Shown here in pieces: positions 1 through 7,611 of a stretch of 64,000 bases of DNA (its first letter is position 1; each line of letters opens with the position of its first letter). The position numbers were made by a program, and so were the translations under genes. Source of the stretch: Streptomyces sp. NBC_01408 (GTDB lineage: Bacteria > Actinomycetota > Actinomycetes > Streptomycetales > Streptomycetaceae); assembly GCF_026340255.1 (NCBI RefSeq), contig NZ_JAPEPJ010000001.1, positions 4,867,501 through 4,931,500 of the forward strand. The letters run 5' to 3'. Under the pieces are notes generated by a model. It saw only the letters and a program-made list of their open reading frames with translations. It had not been told where the DNA came from and searched no databases.

Positions 1-248
1 GCGGTCGGCGCGCCGGTCACGGCGTACCGCCGGGTGGGCTCGGGGCAGCGGGTCATGTCGGTGCGGACGGCGGTGAACCGCGTGCCGTACTCCTCGGCCA
101 GTTCCGCCACGACCGCGTCCATGGCGCGGCACGCCTCCAGGGCCTTGGGCCAGGATCCGCAGAAGTAGGCGAGAACCGGCCCGGTCGCCATGGACAGGAT
201 GAAGTCGAACTCCTGGTTCTCCAGCGGCTGGTGTACCCGACGTGCCAT
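1..248 (-). CDS. Thioredoxin-like protein, C-terminal part missing (window edge)
   Basis: The reading frame starts at ATG 248 (MARRVHQPLENQEFDF) and runs off the left edge after about 82 residues. The visible part reads like a thioredoxin fold: a hydrophobic strand (GPVLAYFCGSWPKALEACR), a helix rich in Ala and Glu, and then a second strand (TRFTAVRTDMTRCPEPTRRYAVTGAPT) that resembles the segment leading to the cis-Pro loop. The usual WCGPC redox centre is replaced by FCGSWPKALEAC, so only spaced cysteines remain. This argues for a thioredoxin-like protein rather than a standard disulfide reductase. The codon pattern is typical of the host. The remainder is not visible. Confidence 0.6.
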   Translation of the reverse strand, partial: MARRVHQPLENQEFDFILSMATGPVLAYFCGSWPKALEACRAMDAVVAELAEEYGTRFTAVRTDMTRCPEPTRRYAVTGAPT

Positions 249-352
249 GCGTGGTGCTCCTCGCTCGTGCGTCCCCGTGATCGGGAGGCGGCCACCATCA
301 TCGCCGCTCCGCCGCAGGTCTCGTTGTCAGTGGCGCCTGTGATGCTGGGCCC

Positions 353-622
353 ATGGACGACAGGATGCTCCGGCGCCGGGTCTACGGCGCCGACCACGAA
401 GACCCCGACCCCGGCCCGCGCCCCGGCCACGTCTACGGCGAACTCGTGGGCGGCCCGCTGGACGGGCTCCTCCTGGACATCACCGGCTGGAGCGCGCCCC
501 AGCTCGCCGAGGAAGCCCGTCTCCCCACGGAGATAGGGCGCTACGGAGCCGGCGGCCGTGCCCACTACCGCCGCCGCCCGGCGGACCCGGGCCGCTGGGA
601 CTGGGCGGGGGACAGCCGCTGA
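353..622 (+). CDS. Small conserved hypothetical protein (89 aa)
   Basis: Unrecognised small acidic-to-neutral protein starting at ATG 353 (MDDRMLRRRVYGADHEDPD). It has no signal peptide or membrane segment. A central GGPLDGLLLDITGW stretch and a YGAGGRAHYRRRP...RWDW tail resemble small Streptomyces proteins of unknown function that I have seen described only as hypothetical. It stands alone, 104 nt from the divergent thioredoxin-like gene, and is closed by a strong hairpin at 628-664. The third-codon-position GC bias supports this frame over the competing frames. No function can be assigned. Confidence 0.6.
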   Translation: MDDRMLRRRVYGADHEDPDPGPRPGHVYGELVGGPLDGLLLDITGWSAPQLAEEARLPTEIGRYGAGGRAHYRRRPADPGRWDWAGDSR

Positions 623-627
623 GCGGC

Positions 628-664
628 GGAGCCCCCGGTGCGCCGACGCGCGACCGGGGGCTCC
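628..664. terminator. Perfect 12-bp hairpin, likely bidirectional terminator
   Basis: GGAGCCCCCGGT (628-639) pairs perfectly with ACCGGGGGCTCC (653-664) around a 13-nt loop. It begins 6 nt after the stop of the 89-aa gene and lies before the end of the convergent DoxX-like gene. There is no T-tract, as is common for Streptomyces terminators. Confidence 0.65.
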
Positions 665-732
665 GTACCGCTCTTCCGGCACGACGCGGCACGGCACGGT
701 ACCGGCACGGCACGGCGCCGGGTCCGGCCTCG

Positions 733-1110
733 TCAGCGGGCCGCGGCGCCCTGGCTCACCCGGCGGGCCCACAGCACCAGCGGTACCTGGAGCGGCAGCC
801 GGGCCAGCGCCACAGCCTGGACGGCGGGGGAGCGTCGGCGGGCGTCGGCGGCCATCTTCACGTTCGCCGGGAACACGCCGACGAAGAACGCCGCCGTGGC
901 CAGCGCCGCCACCCGGCGGGTCCGCGGATGGGCGACACCGGCCGCGAGCGCGAGCTCGGCCGCGCCGCTCGCGTACGTCCACTGCCGCGGGCTGCCCGGC
1001 AGCGAGCGCGGAACGGTCGCATCGAACTGCTTGGGCGCCACGGCGTGCGCGACGGCGGCACCGGCCAGCAGACCGGCGAGCAGCAGGGGGGAAGAGGGGA
1101 CGCGCGGCAT
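733..1110 (-). CDS. DoxX-like small membrane protein (125 aa)
   Basis: Starts at ATG 1108-1110 (MPRVPSSPLLLAGLLAGAAV). Four hydrophobic segments can be seen, at about residues 7-22, 45-60, 67-82 and 100-115, the usual size and topology of DoxX/DoxD-like proteins. Short motifs such as GAAELALAAGVAHPRTRR and FPANVKMAADARRR match this family as I know it: the FPANVxMA segment is typical. The role in actinomycetes is unknown; some relatives act with oxidoreductases in redox homeostasis. It is monocistronic, with the MITE-like element in its upstream region. Confidence 0.75.
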   Translation of the reverse strand: MPRVPSSPLLLAGLLAGAAVAHAVAPKQFDATVPRSLPGSPRQWTYASGAAELALAAGVAHPRTRRVAALATAAFFVGVFPANVKMAADARRRSPAVQAVALARLPLQVPLVLWARRVSQGAAAR

Positions 1111-1174
1111 CGGGGTTCCTCTCGGAGGGGCCTGGAGCCGCGATCCTACTCGCGGGTAGGGGTGGCGGCGGGGC

Positions 1175-1339
1175 CTAGTGCTGTGGCCGGAAAGGTTCAC
1201 CGGGTCGCGCCGCCCGGTATGGCGCCTCGCCGCGTTGTCGGACCGCGCCGGTACGTCCAGTACGAGCCGCGGCCCTCCGCCTTGCGATGCACCGCACCGG
1301 ACGACGCGCCCCGGCAAACCTTTCTGGCCACAGCACTAG
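1175..1339. mobile_element. MITE-like element with CTAG ends (165 bp)
   Basis: The ends are inverted copies: 1175-1197 (CTAGTGCTGTGGCCGGAAAG then GTT) and the reverse complement of 1317-1339 agree at 22 of 23 positions. Weaker symmetry continues inwards for about 20 more bases. Both ends carry CTAG, as expected for insertion at a TA within CTAG, the target preference known for IS630-type transposases. No transposase is encoded. From memory, closely similar sequences recur between genes in Streptomyces chromosomes, but this was not searched. Confidence 0.6.
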
Positions 1340-1504
1340 GGAGGCGGCCCGGTGACCGCCCGGTGACTGCCCGGCGGCCGCCCCGGTGGCCGCCCCGGAA
1401 AAATCTCTGAAGAATTTCGCGGGAGCTGTCGATCCGGCCGTCGTCCGATCGACGCAGGGGTGAGAGGCAGGGAAAGCCCCCGCCCTCCCGACCGAGGAGT
1501 CACC

Positions 1505-1861
1505 ATGCCGCGCTTCCTGACGATGATCCGCATCGACGAGCAGAACCTCCCCAACGAAGGCTTCCCCGCCGACTTCGAGGAGCGCATGGGCGCCCTCCTG
1601 GAGGAGATCACCAAGGCCGGGGTCATGCTCGACACCGCCGGGCTGCTGCCCACCTCCGAGGCCACCCGGCTCACCTGGTCCGACGGGAAGACCAGCTACA
1701 CCGACGGCCCCTTCACCGAGACCAAGGAGGTCGTCGGCGGCTACTCCCTGACCCAGTGCAAGGACAAGGCCGAGGCCATCGAGTGGACCAAGCGCTTCCT
1801 GGAGATCCACCCGGCGCACTGGAACCTCAGCGCCGAGGTGCGCGAGATCCAGGAGATGTGA
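1505..1861 (+). CDS. YCII/DGPF-domain protein
   Basis: 118 residues starting at ATG 1505, preceded by a clear GAGGAG ribosome binding site. The sequence MPRFLTMIRID, then SDGKTSYTDGPFTETKEVVGG and a C-terminal helix, is the DGPF (YCII-related) family. The diagnostic DGPF motif is at about residues 76-79. The family adopts a ferredoxin-like dimer fold. Members next to ECF42 sigma factors are assumed to be targets or partners of that sigma factor, but their reaction is not established. The ECF42 gene starts 53 nt downstream on the same strand, so the pair is probably one transcription unit. Confidence 0.88.
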   Translation: MPRFLTMIRIDEQNLPNEGFPADFEERMGALLEEITKAGVMLDTAGLLPTSEATRLTWSDGKTSYTDGPFTETKEVVGGYSLTQCKDKAEAIEWTKRFLEIHPAHWNLSAEVREIQEM

Positions 1862-1914
1862 GCCCGCGCGGCCCGCGCCACGTTTGCCCTGCCACGTCAC
1901 GGCTGCTCTGATGG

Positions 1915-3150
1915 GTGGCCGTGACGGCAGCGAGTACGGCCCAGGCGGTCGAAGCGGTGTTCAGGATCGAGTCCGCGCGGATCATCGCCGGTGTCGCCCG
2001 CATCGTGCGGGACGTCGGCATCGCGGAGGAACTCGCGCAGGACGCCCTCGTCGCCGCCCTCGAACAGTGGCCGGACGCGGGAGTCCCCGACAAGCCGGGC
2101 GCCTGGCTCATGGCCACCGCCAAACACCGCGCGATCGACCTCGTCCGCCGCAAGGAGACGTACGCGCGCAAGCTCGCCGAGGTCGGCCGGACCCTGGAGG
2201 ACGTGCGGCCGCCCGCCGAACCGCCGGACCCGGACGACATCGACGACGACCTGCTCAGGCTGATCTTCACCGCGTGCCATCCCGTCCTGGCGACCGACGC
2301 CCGGATCGCGCTCACCCTGCGCCTGATGGGCGGGCTGACCACCCAGGAGATCGCCCGGGCCTTCCTCGCGTCCGAGGCCACCGTCGCCCAGCGCATCGTC
2401 CGGGCGAAGCGGAGCCTGGCCACGGCCGGGGTGCCCTTCGAGGTCCCGTACGGCACCGACCGCGAAGCGCGGCTCGCCTCCGTCCTCGAGGTCATCTACC
2501 TCATCTTCAACGAGGGTTATTCCGCCACCGCCGGCGACGACCTCGTGCGCCCGGCCCTGTGCGAGGACGCCCTGCGCCTCGCCCGCGTCCTGGCCGCCCT
2601 GATGCCCGAGGAGCCCGAGGCGCACGGGCTCGCCGCGCTGCTGGAGTTCCAGGCCTCCCGGATCGCCACCCGCACCGGGCCCGACGGGGAGCCCGTACTG
2701 CTCGCCGACCAGAACCGAGCCAAGTGGAACCGCCTGCTCATCCACCGGGGCGTCGAAGCGATGCGCCACGCGGGAAGCGGGCCGTACTCCCTCCAGGCGG
2801 CGATCGCCGGCTGCCACGCGGCGGCCGTCCGCTACGAGGACACCGACTGGCCCACGATCGCCGCCCTGTACGGACGCCTCGTGCTGCTCGTCCCCTCACC
2901 CGTGGTGGAACTCAACCGGGCGGTCGCCGTCTCGATGGCCCAAGGGCCGCAGGCGGCGCTGCCGCTGGTCGACGCCCTCGCGGAGGAACCGGCCCTGCGC
3001 TCCTACCACTTGCTGCCGAGCGTACGGGGCGACCTGCTGGAGCGGCTCGGCCGGCCGGAAGAGGCCCGCGCCGAGTTCGAGCGGGCGGCCTCGCTGACCC
3101 GCAACGCCCAGGAGCGCGCCCTGCTCCTGCGCCGCGCGGCCCGGACCTGA
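1915..3150 (+). CDS. ECF42-type RNA polymerase sigma factor with C-terminal TPR-like domain
   Basis: 411 residues from GTG 1915; GTG 1921 is an equally possible start and neither has a strong ribosome binding site. Region 2 (DALVAALEQWPDAGVPDKPG, WLMATAKHRAIDLVRR, about residues 43-80) and region 4 (EIARAFLASEATVAQRIVRAKR, about 145-166) are clear. They are followed by about 230 residues of helical repeats, including FNEGYSA, LLEFQASR and RSYHLLPSVRGDLLERLGR. This long C-terminal extension replaces a separate anti-sigma factor in the ECF42 group. The upstream DGPF gene is the standard genomic partner. The trigger for activation is unknown. Confidence 0.9.
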   Translation: MAVTAASTAQAVEAVFRIESARIIAGVARIVRDVGIAEELAQDALVAALEQWPDAGVPDKPGAWLMATAKHRAIDLVRRKETYARKLAEVGRTLEDVRPPAEPPDPDDIDDDLLRLIFTACHPVLATDARIALTLRLMGGLTTQEIARAFLASEATVAQRIVRAKRSLATAGVPFEVPYGTDREARLASVLEVIYLIFNEGYSATAGDDLVRPALCEDALRLARVLAALMPEEPEAHGLAALLEFQASRIATRTGPDGEPVLLADQNRAKWNRLLIHRGVEAMRHAGSGPYSLQAAIAGCHAAAVRYEDTDWPTIAALYGRLVLLVPSPVVELNRAVAVSMAQGPQAALPLVDALAEEPALRSYHLLPSVRGDLLERLGRPEEARAEFERAASLTRNAQERALLLRRAART

Positions 3151-3269
3151 CCTGACCCCTCCGGGCGGGCGCCGCACTGGCCGGGACGGCGCTCTTGTGG
3201 CGACGCGGGGGCCGGGTGCACCCTGCGAACCCCCACACCCGGTCGACGAAAGGTCCAGGTGCACCGGAG

Positions 3270-4562
3270 ATGACCGCCCCCAGACGCTGCCGCCGCCTGC
3301 TCGTGTCCGCCGCCGTGCTCGCTGCCGCCGCCCTGCCCATCGGCCCGACAGTCGCTGCGGAAGCCGCCCCCACCGGGGAGTTACAGCTCGCGGGACCCAC
3401 CGAGACGGCGATCCCCGACAGCTGGATCGTGGTACTCAGGGAACCCGCCGGGAGCCGGTCCGCCCGGTCCGTCCACGAGCTGCTGGACCGGGCCGACGGC
3501 GCCCGGCTCGGCCACGTGTACCGCTCGGCACTCAACGGCTTCTCCGCCCGGATGAGCCGCGCCCAGGCGGCCCGGCTGGCCGCCGACCCGCGCGTGGCCC
3601 GCGTGCACCAGGACACCCGGGTCACCCTGGACGCCCCGGCGCGGGCGGAAGCGGAGACGGCGGACACGGCGGACACGGCCGGGACAGCGGACACGGCGGA
3701 GACGGCCGCTCCGGCGGCGACCCAGCCGAACGCCCCCTGGGGCCTCGACCGGATCGACCAGCGCCTGCTCCCGCTGTCCACCACGTACACGTACCGCACC
3801 ACCGCCCCGGCCGTCCGCGTGTACGTGATCGACACGGGACTGCGCACCACCCACGCGGAGTTCGGAGGCCGGGCCTCCGTCGGGACCGACACGGTGGGCG
3901 ACGGCCGGAACGGCGAGGACTGCCACGGCCACGGCACCCACGTCGCCGGGATCGCCGCGGGCCGCACCTACGGAGTGGCCAAGGAGGCACGGCCGGTGGC
4001 CGTACGGGTCCTCAACTGCCAGGGCTCCGCGAGCACGTCCGGGGTCGTCGCCGGAGTCGACTGGGTGACGGCGAACGCGGTCCGCCCGGCCGTCGCGAAC
4101 ATGAGCCTGGGCGGCGCGGTCAGCACCGTCCTCGACACGGCCGTACGGAACTCCATCCGCGCCGGGATCACCTACACCGCGTCGGCGGGCAGTTCCGGCC
4201 GGCCCGACGGGGCCTGCTCCACCTCGCCCGCCCGGGTACCCGAGACCATTGCGGTCGGCGCCAGCGACCGCCTGGACCGCCGGGCCTCCTCCTCCAACTA
4301 CGGCGCATGCGTGGCCCTCTTCGCGCCCGGGGTGGCGATCCCCTCGGCCTGGAAGGACAGCGACACCGCCACCGCGACGCTCAGCGGCACCTCCGCGGCG
4401 ACCGCCCACACGGCCGGCGCCGCGGCGCTCCACCTCGCCCGGCACCCGGCGGCCACCCCCGGCCAGGTCAAACAGGCCCTGGTCGCGGGCGCCACGACCG
4501 GAGTGCTGCAAGGCACCCCGCCGGTCGCACCCGACCGCCTCCTCCACACCCTCTACGAGTAG
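3270..4562 (+). CDS. Secreted S8 (subtilisin-like) serine protease with altered oxyanion residue
   Basis: 430 residues from ATG 3270; the segment before it has no signal-peptide character. A signal peptide occupies about residues 1-32, and an I9-type propeptide follows (PDSWIVVLREPAGSRSARS, about 49-120). A Thr/Ala/Asp-rich linker comes next, at about 130-146. The catalytic triad is visible: D188 in YVIDTGL, H221 in GHGTHVAG and S375 in SGTSAA. The segment that normally reads AAGNSG reads SAGSSG here (about 306-310), so the usual oxyanion-hole Asn is Ser, and GTSMA is GTSAA. The protein may be slow, atypical or inactive as a protease. It converges on the condensation-domain gene with an 18-nt gap. 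Confidence 0.88.
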   Translation: MTAPRRCRRLLVSAAVLAAAALPIGPTVAAEAAPTGELQLAGPTETAIPDSWIVVLREPAGSRSARSVHELLDRADGARLGHVYRSALNGFSARMSRAQAARLAADPRVARVHQDTRVTLDAPARAEAETADTADTAGTADTAETAAPAATQPNAPWGLDRIDQRLLPLSTTYTYRTTAPAVRVYVIDTGLRTTHAEFGGRASVGTDTVGDGRNGEDCHGHGTHVAGIAAGRTYGVAKEARPVAVRVLNCQGSASTSGVVAGVDWVTANAVRPAVANMSLGGAVSTVLDTAVRNSIRAGITYTASAGSSGRPDGACSTSPARVPETIAVGASDRLDRRASSSNYGACVALFAPGVAIPSAWKDSDTATATLSGTSAATAHTAGAAALHLARHPAATPGQVKQALVAGATTGVLQGTPPVAPDRLLHTLYE

Positions 4563-4580
4563 GGGCCGCGCGGACCGGGC

Positions 4581-6059
4581 TCAGCGGGTCCGGGAGAAGG
4601 CCGCCACGTCCCGCGGGGTCCCGACGGGCCGCCGGGGCGCGGTGAGCGCGACCGGCCGGCGGAACCCGCCGGAGCGGGCGATCTCCTGCACCGTCCCGCG
4701 CAGCGCGTCCTGGAAGTCGCCCATGGTGCGGCGGGCCGCGTCCGTGTCCACGTAGATGGAGTTCATGTGCAGGCCGTCCGCGTCCCGCTGGAACCAGGAG
4801 CAGGCCCCGTTGGCCCGCGCCGACCACACGTGGGACGCGGGCTGCCAGTCCTCGTGGCGGTCGGCGCCCCGGCACCTGCGCATGTCGATGTACGAGAAGA
4901 AGTTCACCGGGTACGGCCAGGAGCGGGCGGCGAACTGCTCGGGCGCCAGCAGCTCCCACGCCCGGACGAACGGCACGTCGATATGCCCGATCATCTCGGT
5001 GAACCCGGCCCGGACCGAGGCCATCACCTGGGCGAAGTCCCGGCCGGGCGAGGCGTCGAACTCGATGGGCATGGTGTTCACGAACCAGCCCACCGAGTCC
5101 GTCCACACCCCCCGGCCGCGCTCGCTGACCGGCATGAACCCGCGGTAGACGCCGGGACCGCCCGCCTCGCGCAGGCAGACGGCGACGGCGGCGAGCAGCC
5201 CCATGAAGGGCTTGCCGTCGACCGTCAGACAGGCCTTCTCGAACACCTCCGTCTCCGCCGCGTCCAGCAGCGTCGAGGCCTCGTTGACGATGGGGTACAG
5301 CCGGTCCGGCTCGACACCGAGGTCGAGCGGGAAGCGGGGGAAGAACTCGCCGCCGCGCGCCATGAACTCCTTCCAGTAGCCGAGACGTTCGTCGCTCGCG
5401 TCGATGGAGAGGTAGCGGCCGCGCTGCTCCTCCGCGAAGTCGAGGTAGCTCGGGGCGGGGGGCAGCGCGATGTCCTCGCCGCGGCACAGGGCCTCGTAGG
5501 CGGTCAGTACCTCGTGGACGACGATCGGCATCGACATGCCGTCGCACACGATGTGGTCGAAGGTGAGGTAGACGGTCGCGGAGTCCTCGCGCAGGACCGC
5601 GCCCATGATGAACAGCGGCCAGGAGAGGGTGTCGATGCTCTGCCTGAACCGCTCGGCGAGGAAGCCGCCGAGCCGCTCGGAGGTCTCGAACGTGCCGACG
5701 TGCTGGGCTTCGAGGGAGAGTCCGGCGGGGTCGAAGGGCTCGCAGGCCAGCTCACCGGCGAGACGGCGGAACGCGCACCGCAGTACCTCGTGGCGCTGGA
5801 CGAGGGAGAGCAGGGCCCGGGCCAGGGCCGGTTGGTCCAGCGGCCCGGCCACCTCGAAGGTGACCGAGACCCACGACGCGACGGGGTCGTCGGCGGCCCG
5901 GCTCTCCTCGGCGACGGTGAAGTGCTTCTCCTGGTTGAAGGAGGCCCACCTGCCCGACTCGTCGTCCGGACCGCCGGCTTCCGCCGCCGTGGTCCGCAAC
6001 CGCCACTCGACCACCCGACCGGGTGCCACGTGGTGCATCTCCAGAGGAAACTGCCGCAT
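4581..6059 (-). CDS. Stand-alone condensation-domain protein
   Basis: 492 residues starting at ATG 6059. It is a single condensation domain of the NRPS/acyltransferase superfamily. The active-site motif HHxxxDG appears as DHIVCDG (H169 to G174), and later motifs include the SVGWFVNTMPIEF segment and a VPFVRAWELLAP stretch. No adenylation or carrier domain is attached. Free condensation enzymes of this kind join or transfer acyl groups from a carrier protein, as in PapA-type acyltransferases. Here neither the donor nor the acceptor is evident, and no NRPS or PKS lies nearby. The STAS gene ends 39 nt upstream on the same strand and may be co-transcribed. Confidence 0.8.
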   Translation of the reverse strand: MRQFPLEMHHVAPGRVVEWRLRTTAAEAGGPDDESGRWASFNQEKHFTVAEESRAADDPVASWVSVTFEVAGPLDQPALARALLSLVQRHEVLRCAFRRLAGELACEPFDPAGLSLEAQHVGTFETSERLGGFLAERFRQSIDTLSWPLFIMGAVLREDSATVYLTFDHIVCDGMSMPIVVHEVLTAYEALCRGEDIALPPAPSYLDFAEEQRGRYLSIDASDERLGYWKEFMARGGEFFPRFPLDLGVEPDRLYPIVNEASTLLDAAETEVFEKACLTVDGKPFMGLLAAVAVCLREAGGPGVYRGFMPVSERGRGVWTDSVGWFVNTMPIEFDASPGRDFAQVMASVRAGFTEMIGHIDVPFVRAWELLAPEQFAARSWPYPVNFFSYIDMRRCRGADRHEDWQPASHVWSARANGACSWFQRDADGLHMNSIYVDTDAARRTMGDFQDALRGTVQEIARSGGFRRPVALTAPRRPVGTPRDVAAFSRTR

Positions 6060-6098
6060 GCCGTCATCCCTTCGCCCCCCGAGTCAACCCCCCAGGCC

Positions 6099-6584
6099 CT
6101 AACGACCTCCGGCCCGGGGAAGTGACGGAACGACTTGCGGGCCCCCGGTGCCCGGACCCCGTACGCGGGCCGCGGTGGCCAGCAGCAGGCGGACGGACCG
6201 GGAGGTGGTGGCCAGTTCCGCGCGGCCGCCGCCGCGGGCCCACTGGTCCAGTGCGTGGAGCAGGGCCGAATCGCAGAAGGTGACCAGGGCCGTGTCGAGG
6301 ACGAGGCGGCGGGCGCCGCGGGCGGCCCCCTCCGCCAGGAGTCCGCGCAGCGGGGCAGAGGTGAAATGGTCGAACTCCCCGGCCAGGCTGACGGCGAGGA
6401 CGCCGTCGCGGAGCGTGGCCCGTATGCGGGGGAGGGGATCGGGGCCGGACTCCGCGGTGAGGCCGGCGAAGGACCCCTGCGGGGCCGCGGTGGCCGCGGA
6501 CGCGGCTTCGGACCGGCCTTCCGGCGGGGCTTCGGACGCGGAGGGTGCCGGGGCGTGTAAGGGGGCGTCTATCGGAGTGCGCAT
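6099..6584 (-). CDS. STAS-domain protein (anti-sigma factor antagonist-like)
   Basis: 161 residues from ATG 6584; an in-frame ATG at 6605 is also possible. The first about 50 residues are Ala/Pro/Ser-rich and probably disordered. The remainder is a STAS domain: RATLRDGVLAVSLAGEFDHF, then RRLVLDTALVTFCDSALLHA (about residues 95-114), where Ser in the FCDSA context is the site phosphorylated in SpoIIAA-like proteins. This suggests a role in a partner-switching cascade with an anti-sigma kinase. No kinase or sigma gene is adjacent. The condensation-domain gene follows on the same strand. Confidence 0.78.
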   Translation of the reverse strand: MRTPIDAPLHAPAPSASEAPPEGRSEAASAATAAPQGSFAGLTAESGPDPLPRIRATLRDGVLAVSLAGEFDHFTSAPLRGLLAEGAARGARRLVLDTALVTFCDSALLHALDQWARGGGRAELATTSRSVRLLLATAARVRGPGTGGPQVVPSLPRAGGR

Positions 6585-6735
6585 GCCCGCTGCAACGGGC
6601 CGCACCCCGGGCGGGAACCGGCGCGCGCCGGTCTTTCACCCGCGCGGACCGAGGTACTGCGCCGTTCCGGCGATCTTCGTCCCACCCCGGTGCCACGGCT
6701 GCGCGTCCCTCGTCCGCGGGCGGTGATGGCCGACA

Positions 6736-7572
6736 GTGGGCGGCGTGGATGTGGAAGAGGTCATCGATGCGCTGTACGGGCTGGCCCCAGCGCGGTTCAC
6801 GGCGGAACGGGACGCGGCCGCGGCCAGGGCGAAGCGGGAGGGGGACCCGGCGGCGGCGAAGCGGATCAGGGGGCTACGGCGTCCCACACTGGCGGCCTGG
6901 ACGTCGAACCTGCTGGTCCGGGAGAAGCCGGAGGAGGTCGAGCAGTTCCGCCAGCTCGGGCAGGCACTGCGGGCGGCGCACCGGTCCCTGGACGGGGACC
7001 AGCTGCGCGAGCTCTCCCACGAGCAGCACGTGGTGATCGGCGCGCTGGCCAGGGAGGCGGTGCGGCTGGCCGGGGAGGCGGGGGCGCCGGTCTCGGAGGC
7101 GGTGGTGCGGGAGGTCGAGCAGATCCTGCGTGCCGTCCTCGCCGACCCGGAGGCGGCCGAGGCGTGGGCCTCGGGCCGGCTCGTGAAGCCCCCCGCCGCG
7201 GTGACGGAGTTCCCCGCCCTCGACCCGGACGCGGCGCCGCCCGCTCCCGCGCCGCAGCCCCCCGCTCCCGCACGCCGGCCGAGCGGCCGCCGCCGGACCG
7301 ACCGCCGCGAGGCCGCGGCCGCGCGGGCCGCCGCCCAGGACGCGCACTGGGCCGCCACTGCCCGCGAGGACGAGCGCCGGCTGGCCGAGGAGGCGCACCG
7401 GCGCGCGGTCGAGGAAGCGGAACGCGCCTCCGTCGCCGCGGCGGAGGCCGGGGACCGGCTGCGCGCCGCCGTCCACGCGGCCGGAGAGGCCCGCCGCGCG
7501 GCGGCCGCCGCCGACCAGCGCCTGCGCGCCACCGCGGCGGACCCGCCGGAAGACGAGCCCGCCACCGAGTGA
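6736..7572 (+). CDS. Conserved hypothetical protein with C-terminal coiled coil
   Basis: 278 residues from GTG 6736; GTG 6745 would shorten it by three residues. The N-terminal about 140 residues are helical (VEEVIDALYGLAPARFTAER, then KRIRGLRRPTLAAWTSNLLV) and include a conserved-looking RRPTLAAW motif. A Pro-rich linker follows at about 165-185. An Ala/Arg/Glu coiled coil (RREAAAARAAAQDAHWAATA and onwards, to about 270) ends the protein. No enzymatic motif, signal or membrane helix is seen. Similar proteins occur in other Streptomyces as hypothetical proteins. The function is unknown. Confidence 0.7.
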   Translation: MGGVDVEEVIDALYGLAPARFTAERDAAAARAKREGDPAAAKRIRGLRRPTLAAWTSNLLVREKPEEVEQFRQLGQALRAAHRSLDGDQLRELSHEQHVVIGALAREAVRLAGEAGAPVSEAVVREVEQILRAVLADPEAAEAWASGRLVKPPAAVTEFPALDPDAAPPAPAPQPPAPARRPSGRRRTDRREAAAARAAAQDAHWAATAREDERRLAEEAHRRAVEEAERASVAAAEAGDRLRAAVHAAGEARRAAAAADQRLRATAADPPEDEPATE

Positions 7573-7611
7573 CACCGCCCGGCGCCCGGGGTGGTCCGGC
7601 GCGGTGAGGGG

